Shown piece by piece: positions 1 through 9,900 of a DNA stretch of 64,000 nt. The notes below the pieces were generated by a model. The model was not told where the DNA came from. It saw only the letters and a program-made list of their open reading frames with translations, and ran no database searches. The DNA comes from Niastella caeni (lineage in GTDB: Bacteria; Bacteroidota; Bacteroidia; Chitinophagales; Chitinophagaceae), in the NCBI RefSeq assembly GCF_004834005.1, contig NZ_STFF01000002.1:62001-126000 (forward strand), read 5' to 3'. The translations under genes and the position numbers were made by a program. Each line of letters opens with the position of its first letter. Position 1 is the first letter of the stretch.

Positions 1-81
1 GTATAGATTTCGTATCCACCTGAAATAGATAAATTCTTTCTCGTCTTTTTTACCGAAAAGCAGTTCCATAAATCTGCCCAT
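1..81 (-). CDS. Possible 5' end of a gene leaving the left edge (partial)
   Basis: An ATG at 79-81 on the minus strand opens a frame of 27 codons that is still open at the window edge. It reads MGRFMELLFGKKDEKE and continues with an aromatic and basic stretch. A short hydrophobic/charged start like this is plausible for a real protein, but 27 codons cannot be assigned to a family. Seen: an uninterrupted frame with ATG. Inferred: that it is a gene. Confidence 0.3.
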   Translation of the reverse strand, partial: MGRFMELLFGKKDEKEFIYFRWIRNLY

Positions 82-516
82 TACTTACGATTTAACCCGG
101 AAAACAAATCCCGCATGAATATTATACGAGTTTTCATTTATAAATATAAGATCCCGGAGTTGGGCTATCTTCCAATTTTCCGCCATGGTTATTGGGCCAG
201 GTAATAGGAAAATTATTAAGGGTATCAATGTATTTAAATAGACTATCATATAGGTAAAGGATATCCGTAAACAAATTTAGCGGGCTAATGTGATTGTTTT
301 ATTGGAATTATTAAGTGCAGGCAATGGGCTATGCGTACCCCTAAAAAAGGACAGATGGAATACGGTCAGTAATCTATACGGTATAAAGAATGACTTATAT
401 ACACTGAAATTTATCTGTTATAGGCTTTATAGTACTTATACGATTGAATAATTTCATTAATTGGTTCGACAATATGCCGGCAGACTCCACAAAATATTAT
501 GTCAGTAGCACATTCT
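82..516. other. AT-rich region without a convincing gene
   Basis: No long frame is present. On the minus strand a 55-codon open stretch (about 134-298) has a coding-like composition rich in Leu, Tyr, Asn and Pro, but it has no start codon because a TAA precedes it. In the next frame upstream a further open stretch runs into it. This could be the decayed tail of an old gene or chance. No terminator hairpin stands out. Confidence 0.3.
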
Positions 517-1686
517 TTATTGTATGTATATTGAATTTGCAAAGGCATTACTTGTTCCATCGGTCAGTTTTATAACTTCTCCGTTTTTCCAGATGGTTGC
601 AATATAATGGCCTCCAACGGTCCATTGATATCCTGCAACATAAACATCATTTCCTGCAACAAAAATGGAATTGGCAATAGAACTGATTACTCCTGTCGTA
701 AGCGTGACAGGCACCCCGTTTTTCCAATATATGGCCCTGGAATAGTTATTTATATTTTGATACCCTGCAATATATACATCCTTCCCGGTAGCAAATATGC
801 TATGTGCTCGCGAACCACTTATGGAATCGGTACTGAGATAAGCAGGCGCCCCATTCTTCCAATATAACGCTAAAGTTTTGTCGGTGCTGGTAAATTGATA
901 CCCCGCAACGTACACATCATTTCCGGAAGCTGTTATAGAAGTTGTGGCCGGAAAACACGCCTTACCGTTTACAGCATAATAGGTTAATCTACTGGATAGA
1001 TCTGTAGGAACCCCGTTCTTCCAGTACCTTGCGTAACTCGCAATATTACGGCTACCTCCGGAAACATATACATCATCTCCGGAAACAAATAGGGAGCTTA
1101 CATAATCTGAATAACCACGAACTGCATATTGGCCGCCACCGACCAACCCTATAAAGCTAAAGCCGGGTAAGGTAGCAGCAACTCCATTTTTCCAGATGGT
1201 GGCCACGTTTCCCGATCTTGGATATATTGCTGAGGGAGTAGTATATGGCACGCGCGAGGTATCATTCCGGTAATAGGTAGTACCTGCAACATATACATCA
1301 TTGTTAGAAATAAAAATGGAATTTGCACTTGCGTCACCGGATGAATCAGGCAAAACAGTAGCTATTTCATTTTTCCAGTATAACGGCACACTGCCACGAA
1401 TAGTAGGATTATTATTAGGTTTAATTCCGGGAATGTACACATCGTTCCCGGAAACAAATATTGAAGGGCTGCCAAGATCATTTATTATCATTGCCCGACT
1501 ATATATATTACGGGCCACTCCATTTTTCCAACATACAACATTATCGTCAATTGTTCCAAGAACATATACATTTGATGCCTTACCGGTACCAGTATTCGGG
1601 CTGGTGTTTTTTTTGCAAGCCATAGTCAATAGTACCAGGCTCGAAACTAGGATCATGTAATGAGCAGTCTTTGTTCCCTTTGGCAT
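517..1686 (-). CDS. Lipoprotein with seven DVYVAG...WKNG repeats
   Basis: A 389-residue protein with a lipoprotein signal: hydrophobic segment at residues 10-23 and lipobox LTMAC with Cys24 followed by KK. The rest consists of about seven repeats of 40-60 residues. Each has a conserved (N/D)DVY(V/I)(A/S)G strand, a variable loop, and an (Y/I)WKNG motif followed by a short hydrophobic strand, often preceded by a NSIF(V/A) strand. The pattern suggests a beta-propeller or similar beta-repeat fold on the cell surface, but no enzymatic motif is visible and no named family is recognised with certainty. It is transcribed divergently from the hydrolase gene. The start at 1686 gives a good signal peptide; Met11 is an alternative. 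Confidence 0.8.
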   Translation of the reverse strand: MPKGTKTAHYMILVSSLVLLTMACKKNTSPNTGTGKASNVYVLGTIDDNVVCWKNGVARNIYSRAMIINDLGSPSIFVSGNDVYIPGIKPNNNPTIRGSVPLYWKNEIATVLPDSSGDASANSIFISNNDVYVAGTTYYRNDTSRVPYTTPSAIYPRSGNVATIWKNGVAATLPGFSFIGLVGGGQYAVRGYSDYVSSLFVSGDDVYVSGGSRNIASYARYWKNGVPTDLSSRLTYYAVNGKACFPATTSITASGNDVYVAGYQFTSTDKTLALYWKNGAPAYLSTDSISGSRAHSIFATGKDVYIAGYQNINNYSRAIYWKNGVPVTLTTGVISSIANSIFVAGNDVYVAGYQWTVGGHYIATIWKNGEVIKLTDGTSNAFANSIYIQ

Positions 1687-1977
1687 GGATTTGAAGTTAG
1701 TTTATTGATATAAATTTAACTCAAATTGTCAAGACTGTCTTTTGTTATAAGGAATGTAACAAACCTGTAACTTATATCATAAACCGATATATGTAAACCG
1801 GAAGGCAAAAGAATACATAAGAAAAAATCACCTTGAATTCAAAGATGGAGTTACTGCAGTGCCATTAATAATATTAAGTTTTAAATATATTTTTCCTAAT
1901 TTTCACTCTCAAAAGGCGTAGAAGAAAGAAAACCGTTCAGACGAAATCACCAGCGATATAGCTTTTAACCCCATATT
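1687..1977. other. Divergent intergenic region
   Basis: A 291-bp AT-rich spacer between two divergently transcribed genes, so it must carry both promoters. I see no unambiguous TTG/TAnnTTTG pair and no strong hairpin. Confidence 0.4.
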
Positions 1978-2778
1978 ATGAAGAGAATGGTTTTGAAAAT
2001 TATTATAATAATAGCTGCGCTTTACATACTAATATGTGGGTTGTTGTATGTATTCCAGGAAATGCTGATCTTCTTCCCGCAAAAATTAGATAAGAAATAT
2101 CAATTTACTTTTGACCAGCCATTTGAAGAACTCAGCATAACAACGAACGACAAGCTATTATTGCATGGGTTGTTGTTTAAAGCTGATAGTTCAAAGGGCG
2201 TTATTTTTTATTTGCATGGAAATGCAGGCGCAGTAGATTCATGGGGTACGGTAGCCAAAACGTATACTCAACTGAACTATGATGTGTTCGTTTTGGATTA
2301 CAGGGGTTATGGAAAAAGCGAAGGGGTAATAAGCGGCGAGCAGGCATTTTTTGAGGATATACAATGTGTTTATGATTCGTTGAAGAAAATGTATGCGGAA
2401 AATAAGATCATTGTTTTGGGTTATTCTATTGGCAGCGGGCCTGCATCCAAAGTGGCATCAACGAATAACCCAAAACTATTGATCCTGCAGGCGCCCTACT
2501 ATAGCCTTACCGACATGATGCGGCACGCATATCCCATTATCCCAACCTTTATTTTAAAATATAAGTTTGCGACAAACAAGTATCTAAAAAACTGTAAAAT
2601 GCCTGTTGTTGTTTTTCATGGCGATCAGGATGAAGTGATCTATTATGGTTCTTCCCTGAAACTGAAATCCGTCTTTAAACCGCAAGACACGTTAATAACG
2701 CTGGCAGGGCAGGGGCATAATGGTATAACTGATAATCCCGATTATAAAGTGGCATTACGTGGAATATTGGCGGAGTAA
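1978..2778 (+). CDS. Membrane-anchored alpha/beta hydrolase
   Basis: A 266-residue serine hydrolase. Residues 5-27 form a single N-terminal membrane anchor, so the catalytic domain probably faces the periplasm. The alpha/beta-hydrolase signature is complete: the oxyanion strand FYLHGNAG (about 78-84), the nucleophile elbow GYSIGSG with Ser150, an acidic residue in FHGDQDE (Asp216 or Asp218), and His247 in GQGHNG. The arrangement matches the ABHD13/BEM46-type family of small hydrolases; the substrate is unknown. The following gene starts 44 bp downstream on the same strand, so the two may be co-transcribed. Confidence 0.85.
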   Translation: MKRMVLKIIIIIAALYILICGLLYVFQEMLIFFPQKLDKKYQFTFDQPFEELSITTNDKLLLHGLLFKADSSKGVIFYLHGNAGAVDSWGTVAKTYTQLNYDVFVLDYRGYGKSEGVISGEQAFFEDIQCVYDSLKKMYAENKIIVLGYSIGSGPASKVASTNNPKLLILQAPYYSLTDMMRHAYPIIPTFILKYKFATNKYLKNCKMPVVVFHGDQDEVIYYGSSLKLKSVFKPQDTLITLAGQGHNGITDNPDYKVALRGILAE

Positions 2779-2822
2779 TGTATAATTGTACGGCCTGATT
2801 TTAAAACCCTATTTCCCTCACT

Positions 2823-3662
2823 ATGGTTTTCCCAAAAATAATTACTTATATAAGCCGGGTTGTAACCTTCGTGGTGCTTACTGTTTTAACCCAAATAGGC
2901 GGGATGGTTTATTTATTGAACTTTTCAACATACCGGTTCATCAATGGGAAAGTGAGTGATCAATGGCTTCGCAGACTATGCAGACTGGCAACTTTTATTC
3001 TCTTCTATTTATTGGCAACCGTTTTAATTGTACCGGTATTGGCTAAGCCATTTGGGCGGGTACAACTTCCTTCAGGAAAAGGAAGTAATTTGCGGCCATT
3101 AACGGGTTTAACCTATTTGTTAAATAGAAATTATGTTAGAAAAGATTTGCGGGATGCGGCAGTGAGCATTGCTGGTGAAATGAACAGGAAATATCCGGGA
3201 ACGGTAGTAAAGTATTTAGATGCAAATTTCCCTTTTGTCAACGGCTTTCCATTGTTTCCGCATCTTAGTCATAATGATGGAAAGAAATTGGATCTGTCGT
3301 TCTGTTATAAAAGCAGGCAATCGTTACAGGAAACAAATGAAGCACCATCGCCTATTGGCTATGGCATTTGTGAAGAACCTGTTGGCGCCGAAAAGAACAC
3401 AGCCCAATTTTGTGATCAAAAAGGGTACTGGCAATATAGTTTTCTGAAAAGCATATTACCACAGCATCGAAAGAACGATTTCGTATTTTACCCGCAAAAG
3501 ACAAAATATCTGGTTGAGTTATTTGCCAGTGATGCCCGCATTGGAAAAATATTCATTGAACCACATTTGCAATCCCGCTTGCAACTGACCAGCAATAAAA
3601 TTCGCTTTCATGGTTGCCAGGCAGTTCGCCACGACGATCATATTCATGTTCAGCTTAAATAG
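2823..3662 (+). CDS. Two-TM protein with LAS-type metallopeptidase motifs
   Basis: A 279-residue protein with two predicted membrane segments (about 10-34 and 53-74) and a soluble C-terminal domain. That domain contains H150-x6-D157 (in SHNDGKKLDL) and ends in an HIH motif (His273, His275) shortly before the C-terminus. In the LAS superfamily (MepA, VanX, D-Ala-D-Ala carboxypeptidases) a HxxxxxxD pair plus a distal HxH supplies the zinc ligands and cleaves peptidoglycan peptides. Seen: spacing and order of these residues. Inferred: a zinc-dependent murein endopeptidase tethered to the inner membrane. The family is not certain from sequence alone. It lies just downstream of the hydrolase gene. 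Confidence 0.6.
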   Translation: MVFPKIITYISRVVTFVVLTVLTQIGGMVYLLNFSTYRFINGKVSDQWLRRLCRLATFILFYLLATVLIVPVLAKPFGRVQLPSGKGSNLRPLTGLTYLLNRNYVRKDLRDAAVSIAGEMNRKYPGTVVKYLDANFPFVNGFPLFPHLSHNDGKKLDLSFCYKSRQSLQETNEAPSPIGYGICEEPVGAEKNTAQFCDQKGYWQYSFLKSILPQHRKNDFVFYPQKTKYLVELFASDARIGKIFIEPHLQSRLQLTSNKIRFHGCQAVRHDDHIHVQLK

Positions 3663-4071
3663 TGTTACGAATGAACGTAGGAGTGAGCATCAATCTGGCT
3701 CATTTAGTTTGGCTATGATCGAAAAATTTTATAGCTTTATTTAAGATAGCTCATACACATTTCCTTGCCAGGGCAAATACAAAATTTCATTAGAGCGCCC
3801 GGTTTTTCTCCTGCCTCACTGCTCCCTTATAGCGATCTTACAGCGACATTACAGCGACCTTATAGCGATGTTATAACGACTATCCGCCGGTTGTCGTTCG
3901 GGTCTTCTTCGTACCTTCTCCGGGAAGCCTTCGGAAATAGCTAAAGCATCATATAAAGCGAACCTCAATATTGCGTTAGGCGGTTGGCCGGTGGTCAAAA
4001 TAGGGTGCGAACCTGGAGCGAAGAAAGCCAGAAGCACAGGCGAAGGAGTATGGTTTAAAAGTTGGCTGTAT
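3663..4071. other. Intergenic region with an 11-bp tandem repeat
   Basis: A 409-bp convergent spacer. It holds the repeat at 3826-3880 and a GC-richer stretch (3881-4040) with TTCGG/CCGAA-like short complementary pieces that could fold, but no clean terminator with a T-tract. No credible gene: the small frames here lack family features. Confidence 0.5.
3826..3880. repeat. Five tandem 11-bp units
   Basis: Five consecutive 11-bp units of the form (C/A/G)TTA(T/C)A(G/A)CGA(T/C): CTTATAGCGAT, CTTACAGCGAC, ATTACAGCGAC, CTTATAGCGAT, GTTATAACGAC. There is no spacer between units. The period is close to one helical turn, so each unit would present the same DNA face. This is the only 11-bp repeat seen in the window. 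Confidence 0.9.
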
Positions 4072-4749
4072 TTATTTCAGCGGCGTCAATGCAACAGTTC
4101 GGAATTCTACCTCAGACCCTTCTGCTTGTAAGGCGATCTGTCCTTTTGATGCGGTACAATTATAGCCCTCATTCACCAGGTCATTATTCACCCACACTTT
4201 TATGGTATTGCCTTTGCATTCAATGATCATGGTATTCCATTCACCTAACGGTTTTTCAGAACTGTCTGTCAGGTTTTTGATGCGACGTTGTTTTCCTTCT
4301 GAAACGCCCCATTCATTTTTTGGGCCGCGGCGGGTTTCCATATCAGGTACGGTTATATCTTCCTGGATGCACCAGAAATCGCCGGCATTCTCATGCATCA
4401 TTTGCGCCTCGATTGATTTGGGGAACATTTTATAAAGCGCTCTGGGTGTTGATGCATGTATCAGTACGCCACAGTTGCCGGGATTGCCGGGAAAACGATA
4501 TTCTACCCGCAACCGGTAATTCTGGTATACCGAATCAGTGATCAAATGTCCTTTGGGGTTTCCCAGGCTTACCAGCATGCCGTCCCGTACGATAAACGGA
4601 TTTTTCGCTGAAGAGTTGGTGTCCATCGCAGGTACATCCACATGCCAACCGCTAAGGTCCTTGCCGTTAAAGAGTGAATATGAAGTCTGTGACCAGGTAG
4701 TGCTATAAAGTATAGCAGCAACAATCGTTAAAAGGAGATTTTTTTTCAT
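4072..4749 (-). CDS. Secreted DUF1080 (3-keto-disaccharide hydrolase-like) protein
   Basis: A 225-residue protein with a signal peptide (residues 1-20, ending TWSQ) and one DUF1080 domain, a LamG/concanavalin-like beta-sandwich. Typical motifs are visible: SLFNGKDLSGWHVD at the start, the region around YRLRVEYRFPGNPGNCGVLIHAS, and the closing strand GQIALQAEGSEVEFRTVAL. Members of this family are 3-keto-glucoside hydrolases or sugar-binding proteins in Bacteroidota and Planctomycetes. It has no carbohydrate neighbours here, so the substrate is unknown. It stands alone and is divergent from the sigma factor gene. Confidence 0.85.
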   Translation of the reverse strand: MKKNLLLTIVAAILYSTTWSQTSYSLFNGKDLSGWHVDVPAMDTNSSAKNPFIVRDGMLVSLGNPKGHLITDSVYQNYRLRVEYRFPGNPGNCGVLIHASTPRALYKMFPKSIEAQMMHENAGDFWCIQEDITVPDMETRRGPKNEWGVSEGKQRRIKNLTDSSEKPLGEWNTMIIECKGNTIKVWVNNDLVNEGYNCTASKGQIALQAEGSEVEFRTVALTPLK

Positions 4750-4918
4750 ATTTTAAGCGTGCTGATAAAGCGATGCGATACTAAATGTAAGGAATACTCC
4801 CCAACCCTGTCCACAAAAACCCTCGTAATAATTTAAATAAAAATAACTTTCTTTTTATTTTCGTGGAATAAGTGTCTTGCCTGCCATTACATAAGACCTT
4901 CCTTCTTTTAATAAATTA

Positions 4919-5521
4919 TTGGCTACGGTACTTCCATATAATGAGCAACAGCTATTGAACGGCTTACAGCAAGGCGATAAGGAATGTTTTGACCAGTTGT
5001 ACCATTTATATAGCGAACGCTTGTATGTAAACCTGCTAAAACTTGTAAAGCATCCCGAAACCGCTGAGGAGATTTTGCAGGATATTTTCATTCAGGTTTG
5101 GGAAAAGCGGAACACCATAGAAATACATACCAGCATTCGCGCCTATCTTTTTCGCATCGGTGAAAATAAAGTGTATGATTTTTACCGTAAAGTGCGGCGC
5201 GACAAATTGCTGTATGCCAATGTAAAAGCTGCCGCATCTGAACAATATACCCACATCGAGGAAAGTCTGTTGTTTCGCGAGAACGAACAGTTGCTGCACG
5301 CGGCTGTAGCTTCCCTGCCCCCTCAACGCCGGCAGGTTTTTGAACTTTGTAAATTGAAAGGGCACACGTATGAACAGGTAAGTAACCTCCTGGGCATTTC
5401 CACTTCTACCGTTAACGACCATATAGTAAAAGCTACACGCAGTATCCGCACGTATTTCTATTCCCACGACAATTCAACCGGCGCCCTGCTGTTGTTCGCT
5501 GCCTGGTTAGCCCAGAAATAA
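4919..5521 (+). CDS. ECF RNA polymerase sigma factor
   Basis: A 200-residue extracytoplasmic-function sigma-70 factor. Region 2 covers about residues 22-90 (FDQLYHLYSERLY, then AEEILQDIFIQVWEKR) and region 4 about 125-178 (LPPQRRQVFELCKLKGHTYEQVSNLLGISTSTVNDHI, a helix-turn-helix). The start is TTG at 4919: an in-frame TAA lies at 4892-4894 and there is no in-frame ATG near the conserved N-terminus. It is followed by a FecR anti-sigma gene and a SusC/SusD pair, the classical arrangement in which substrate binding at the outer-membrane transporter releases the sigma factor to transcribe the uptake operon. Confidence 0.9.
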   Translation: MATVLPYNEQQLLNGLQQGDKECFDQLYHLYSERLYVNLLKLVKHPETAEEILQDIFIQVWEKRNTIEIHTSIRAYLFRIGENKVYDFYRKVRRDKLLYANVKAAASEQYTHIEESLLFRENEQLLHAAVASLPPQRRQVFELCKLKGHTYEQVSNLLGISTSTVNDHIVKATRSIRTYFYSHDNSTGALLLFAAWLAQK

Positions 5522-5590
5522 ATTTAAAAATATTTTATACCGGAGCAGATGACCGGCTTTTGCCATACGTCATAGTATAAACCCCTTGTA

Positions 5591-6826
5591 GTGTCACAAC
5601 CTTCGTTTACTGAACTTTTTCAAAAATATATTACCCAAACCTGCACCCCGGCAGAAGTAGATCAGCTATTTGAGATGCTGGAAAATGAGGAGAATGAGCT
5701 TGCAGGAAAAGAACTGTTGAAAGCACATTTTCAGGACGGCCTGGAGCCTACAGGCTATACAGATGATGCTTTGCGTCAACGGCTGGAGAACCGTTTTCAA
5801 CTAATTGAACAACAAATTGCTGATCAGCAACCCCGCACAAAAAGGGTGAGCCTGGCCTGGCGGTGGGCAGCCGCTGCTGCGGTCCTCATCCTTGTGGCTG
5901 GTGGTATATGGTATTGGACTGGTCAGGAAAAAAAGCCGGCAGTAGTATCAATTCCGCAACCACAAAATGAGGTAGTTCCGGGCAGCAATAAAGCCGTGCT
6001 TACGCTGGCCGATGGCAAAACCATTGCATTGGACAGTACAGCGGTTGGAATGCTTAGCCAACAGGGAAATGCAACTGTTAATCAACAGGACGGTCAACTC
6101 ATTTATGAATTATCATCTGCTTCGAATGTTCCATCGCGTGAGGTAATATACAATACGCTCACCACGCCCCGCGGCGGCCAGTACCAGCTTACATTGCCCG
6201 AAGGTACACAGGTATGGCTGAACTCGGCTTCTTCTATCCGTTTTCCGGCAGCATTTAATGATGATTCTGACCGGGTAGTGTACATAACCGGTGAAGTGTA
6301 TTTAGAAGTGAAACCGCGTTACCGGAAAAAGAAAAAGGAACGCACACCTTTTATTGTGCTGGTGCAATCGCCGGCAGGCACGCTGGCCGAAGTAAATGTG
6401 CTTGGTACCCACTTCAATATAAACGCCTATGAAGACGAACCTTTTATGTCCGCCACCTTGCTTGAAGGCAAGGTAAGTATTAACCGTCCGGGAATAGCTA
6501 GCCCTGCTTTCCTTTTACCGGGTCAGCAGGCGCAGCTTAACCCGCAAGCCAAACTGGTACACGTGATCAACAACGCAGATGTTAAACAGATAATGGCCTG
6601 GAAGAACGGGTTGTTCCGGTTCGATGGTACAGATCTAAGAACCGTGATGCGGCAACTGGAACGCTGGTACGATGTGGAGATCAGCTTTGAAAAGGGCGCA
6701 CCTGTTTCTGAGCCATTTAAAGGCGTCATGCAAAGAAGTTTACAGTTATCGCAAGTGTTGAAGGGAATGGCCGCCATGGGCATTCATGTTAAAAAGGAAG
6801 GAAAACATTTGATCGTATTGCCGTAG
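5591..6826 (+). CDS. FecR-family anti-sigma factor
   Basis: A 411-residue inner-membrane regulator starting at a GTG. Residues 1-88 are the cytoplasmic anti-sigma part that would bind the neighbouring sigma factor. A single membrane helix covers about 90-110 (WRWAAAAAVLILVAGGIWYW). The periplasmic FecR domain follows (about 185-310, with the TPRGGQYQLTLPEGTQVWLNSASSI motif typical of Bacteroidota FecR). The C-terminal DUF4974 domain ends the protein (about 335-411, starting FRFDGTDLRTVMRQLERWYDV). It lies 69 bp after the sigma gene and precedes susC. It should transmit the signal from the STN domain of the SusC-like transporter. Confidence 0.92.
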   Translation: MSQPSFTELFQKYITQTCTPAEVDQLFEMLENEENELAGKELLKAHFQDGLEPTGYTDDALRQRLENRFQLIEQQIADQQPRTKRVSLAWRWAAAAAVLILVAGGIWYWTGQEKKPAVVSIPQPQNEVVPGSNKAVLTLADGKTIALDSTAVGMLSQQGNATVNQQDGQLIYELSSASNVPSREVIYNTLTTPRGGQYQLTLPEGTQVWLNSASSIRFPAAFNDDSDRVVYITGEVYLEVKPRYRKKKKERTPFIVLVQSPAGTLAEVNVLGTHFNINAYEDEPFMSATLLEGKVSINRPGIASPAFLLPGQQAQLNPQAKLVHVINNADVKQIMAWKNGLFRFDGTDLRTVMRQLERWYDVEISFEKGAPVSEPFKGVMQRSLQLSQVLKGMAAMGIHVKKEGKHLIVLP

Positions 6827-6970
6827 CCATGAAGACAAGGCTTCGCTATAGTTGATGACCCACAATTAAAAAGCCAGGTGTGGTGGAACACGCCCGGCAA
6901 AATTTCGGGTTAACGCAAAAAAGGTCTCAGCAAAGACAATTTTATTATTAACCAAAACTGTTACAAAAGT

Positions 6971-9900
6971 ATGCATTTTAAGGCGCTTTGTAACCGGAAA
7001 GGTATTGCCCTTCTGCGGCTGTTTGCGGCCGCCAGCCTGGGGCAGGGCCACTTCCGGTTATTTAATCAAACCCTGCGAGTGATGAAATTAACCGCGATCA
7101 TTTTACTGGTTTCCGTACTGCATGTAAGTGCAACCGGGCGTTCCCAAACAGTAACATTAAAGGTCAGAAACGCTTCGTTGGAGAACCTTTTCGACAACGT
7201 GACCACCCAAACCGGTTATTACTTTTTTTACCGGCCCGGTCAATTAAAGGGATCGAAGCCGGTTACCATAAATGCCGAACAACTTCCTTTGGAAGCCTTC
7301 CTGCAACAGGTGTTTAGAGATCAACCTGTAACCTACATGGTTCAGAACCAGACCATTTTCATAGTAACAAAAACAGATACCGCCCAACATAAAAAGCCCG
7401 CTGCCCCACCGCTTACCGTACAGGGGGAGGTGCGCGATAGCCTGGGCAACTTATTACGCGGCGCCACGGTGACGCTGGTGCCTGGTAATGCCCTGGCCAT
7501 TACAGATAAAAAAGGGGTTTTCGTATTACATGATATTGCACCCGGCCGCTATGTATTACGCGTATCTTACGTCGGGTTCGAAACAACCTCCATACCTGTA
7601 AATGCAACAGAGAACATGGCGCCTGTATCGGTAGTGCTGAAACTGGAAAGCGCCAACCTTGTGGAAGTGACTGTACTTAACAATGGTTATCAAACGCTTT
7701 CGCGCGACAGAAGCGCCGGCAGCTTCAGTAAACCTAAAATGGATGTTATTTATAACCGCAGCACCAGCATGGACCTCATGCAGCGCCTCGATGGCCAACT
7801 ACCGGGGTTGGTAATAAATAATTCGCCTAATCAAAATGGCAACACAATTACCGTACGCGGCAATAGTACCATTTTTGCCGATAAATCGCTGTTGTATGTG
7901 GTAGATGGGGTGGTGGTCACTGATCTTGCTGATTTAAATCCCAACGATGTACAGGATGTTACTCTGTTGAAAGATGCAACGGCGGCTTCTATCTGGGGTA
8001 GCCGAGCTTCCAATGGTGTTATCGTTGTTGTTACAAAAAAAGGTTCTTTCGGCGCCAACAAGCTGAAAGTAGAATATAATGGATTCGTAAATTTTCAGGG
8101 CAAGCCTGATGTTGAATACCTGCCCTATATGCGCAGTGCCGAATACATTCAAACAATGAAAGAGTTGTTTGCCGATCCTGCTTACCTTACAGCCAATACG
8201 TATGCTTCTGCCAACATGCTCATTAGTGGCAACGCTGCCATTGCACCGCATGAAACGATCCTGTTTAAACAATACAGAGGGCTCATCAGCGAAGCTACTG
8301 CCAATGCACAGCTCGATAGCCTGGCAGCGCTTGATAACCTGAGCCAGATCAAGGATATCTGGTACCGCAATGCCTCCCTCAGTAACCATACCGTTTCGGT
8401 AAGAGGCGGATTTGGAAATTACAGTTTGTATGGATCGCTGGCCTATACCAACACCACCAGCAGTACACCCGGTGAAAAGAACAATGCTTATAAAATAAAT
8501 CTCAGGCAGGATGTGAATGTAAGTAAAAGGGTATCTGTATACCTCATCACCAACCTGGTGAATACCATTACATCTGCCGGCCGCATGCCCAATCTTGGCG
8601 TTACAAGCCGGTTCTTCCCCTACCAGTTATTTAAAGATGTTGATGGGAACAGTATTTCCATGCCCTGGTTGTATCGCACCGATTCGCTCACGACCCTGTA
8701 TCAGGCTAAAAGTGGTGTAAACCTGAATTACAACCCCATAGATGAAATGAACTATGGCAATACAAAAGGTAATAATTTTAATGCCAATATAACGGGTGGC
8801 ATTACCGTAAAACTGATCAAAGGGCTTCGTGTTGAAGGTGTATACGGTGTAATGAACGGTAACTCTAAAACAACTGATTTTGAGAGCCAGAAAAGTTTCA
8901 CGGTAAGAAATCAACTGGCCGCGTTTACAGTTCCTGCCACCACACCAGGTGGCTCCCCAACATATTATCTGCCAACTACGGGTGGAAAACTGACCACAAC
9001 CAATGTGACCCGGCGAAATTACACCATTCGTCATCAATTGGTATATGACATAACCTCAGGTAATGGCGACCACCAGCTAACCACGCTGGCCGGTCAGGAG
9101 GCTACCAGTGCCTTTGGCAATACGAATATTTCGGTAGCCCGTGGTTATGACCCGGAACTGAATACCTCCCTGCCGATAGATTATGTTACCCTGGCTAATG
9201 GTATTTCAGGTACCGTATTCCCATCAGGTCTTACAAGAAGCTCGCTTGGCTATGATGCATACAGTGAGACAGAAAATTTGGCCCGCACTACTTCCTGGTA
9301 TAGTAACGCAGCGTATACTTATTTAAGAAGATATACGATCAATGCCAGCGTGCGGAACGATAAGTCTAATTTATTTGGTCAGGACAGATCTGTACAATAC
9401 AAACCTCTTTGGTCTATTGGTTTGAGCTGGCAAATAAACCGGGAATCGTTTATGGAACATGTAATGTGGGTAGATTACCTGACCCTGCGGGCCACTTATG
9501 GGTTATCGGGTAATCAACCGTCGAAATCGGGTTATTTTGCGGCCGCCTATGACATACTTAGCGGAGGAACAAATATAAATGTGCCAGGTGGTATAGCTTA
9601 TTCTATCGGTACGTATGGCAACAAGAGGATCTCCTGGGAAAATACCAGGAATTATAATGTGGGGCTCGATTATTCATTCCTGAAAGGCCGGTTATTGGGA
9701 AATGCCGATCTGTACATGCGCCGCACTACCAATTTGATCGGTTATGTACCTGCCAATGCGTTTGCAGGTGTAACTTCCTTTGTTGGCAACCTGGGTGATA
9801 TGCATAATACGGGTGTAGAAACAAGATTAACTTCTGTGAACTTCCGAAAACGGGATTTCATCTGGTCTACCACCCTGATCTTATCCTATAATGTAAATAA

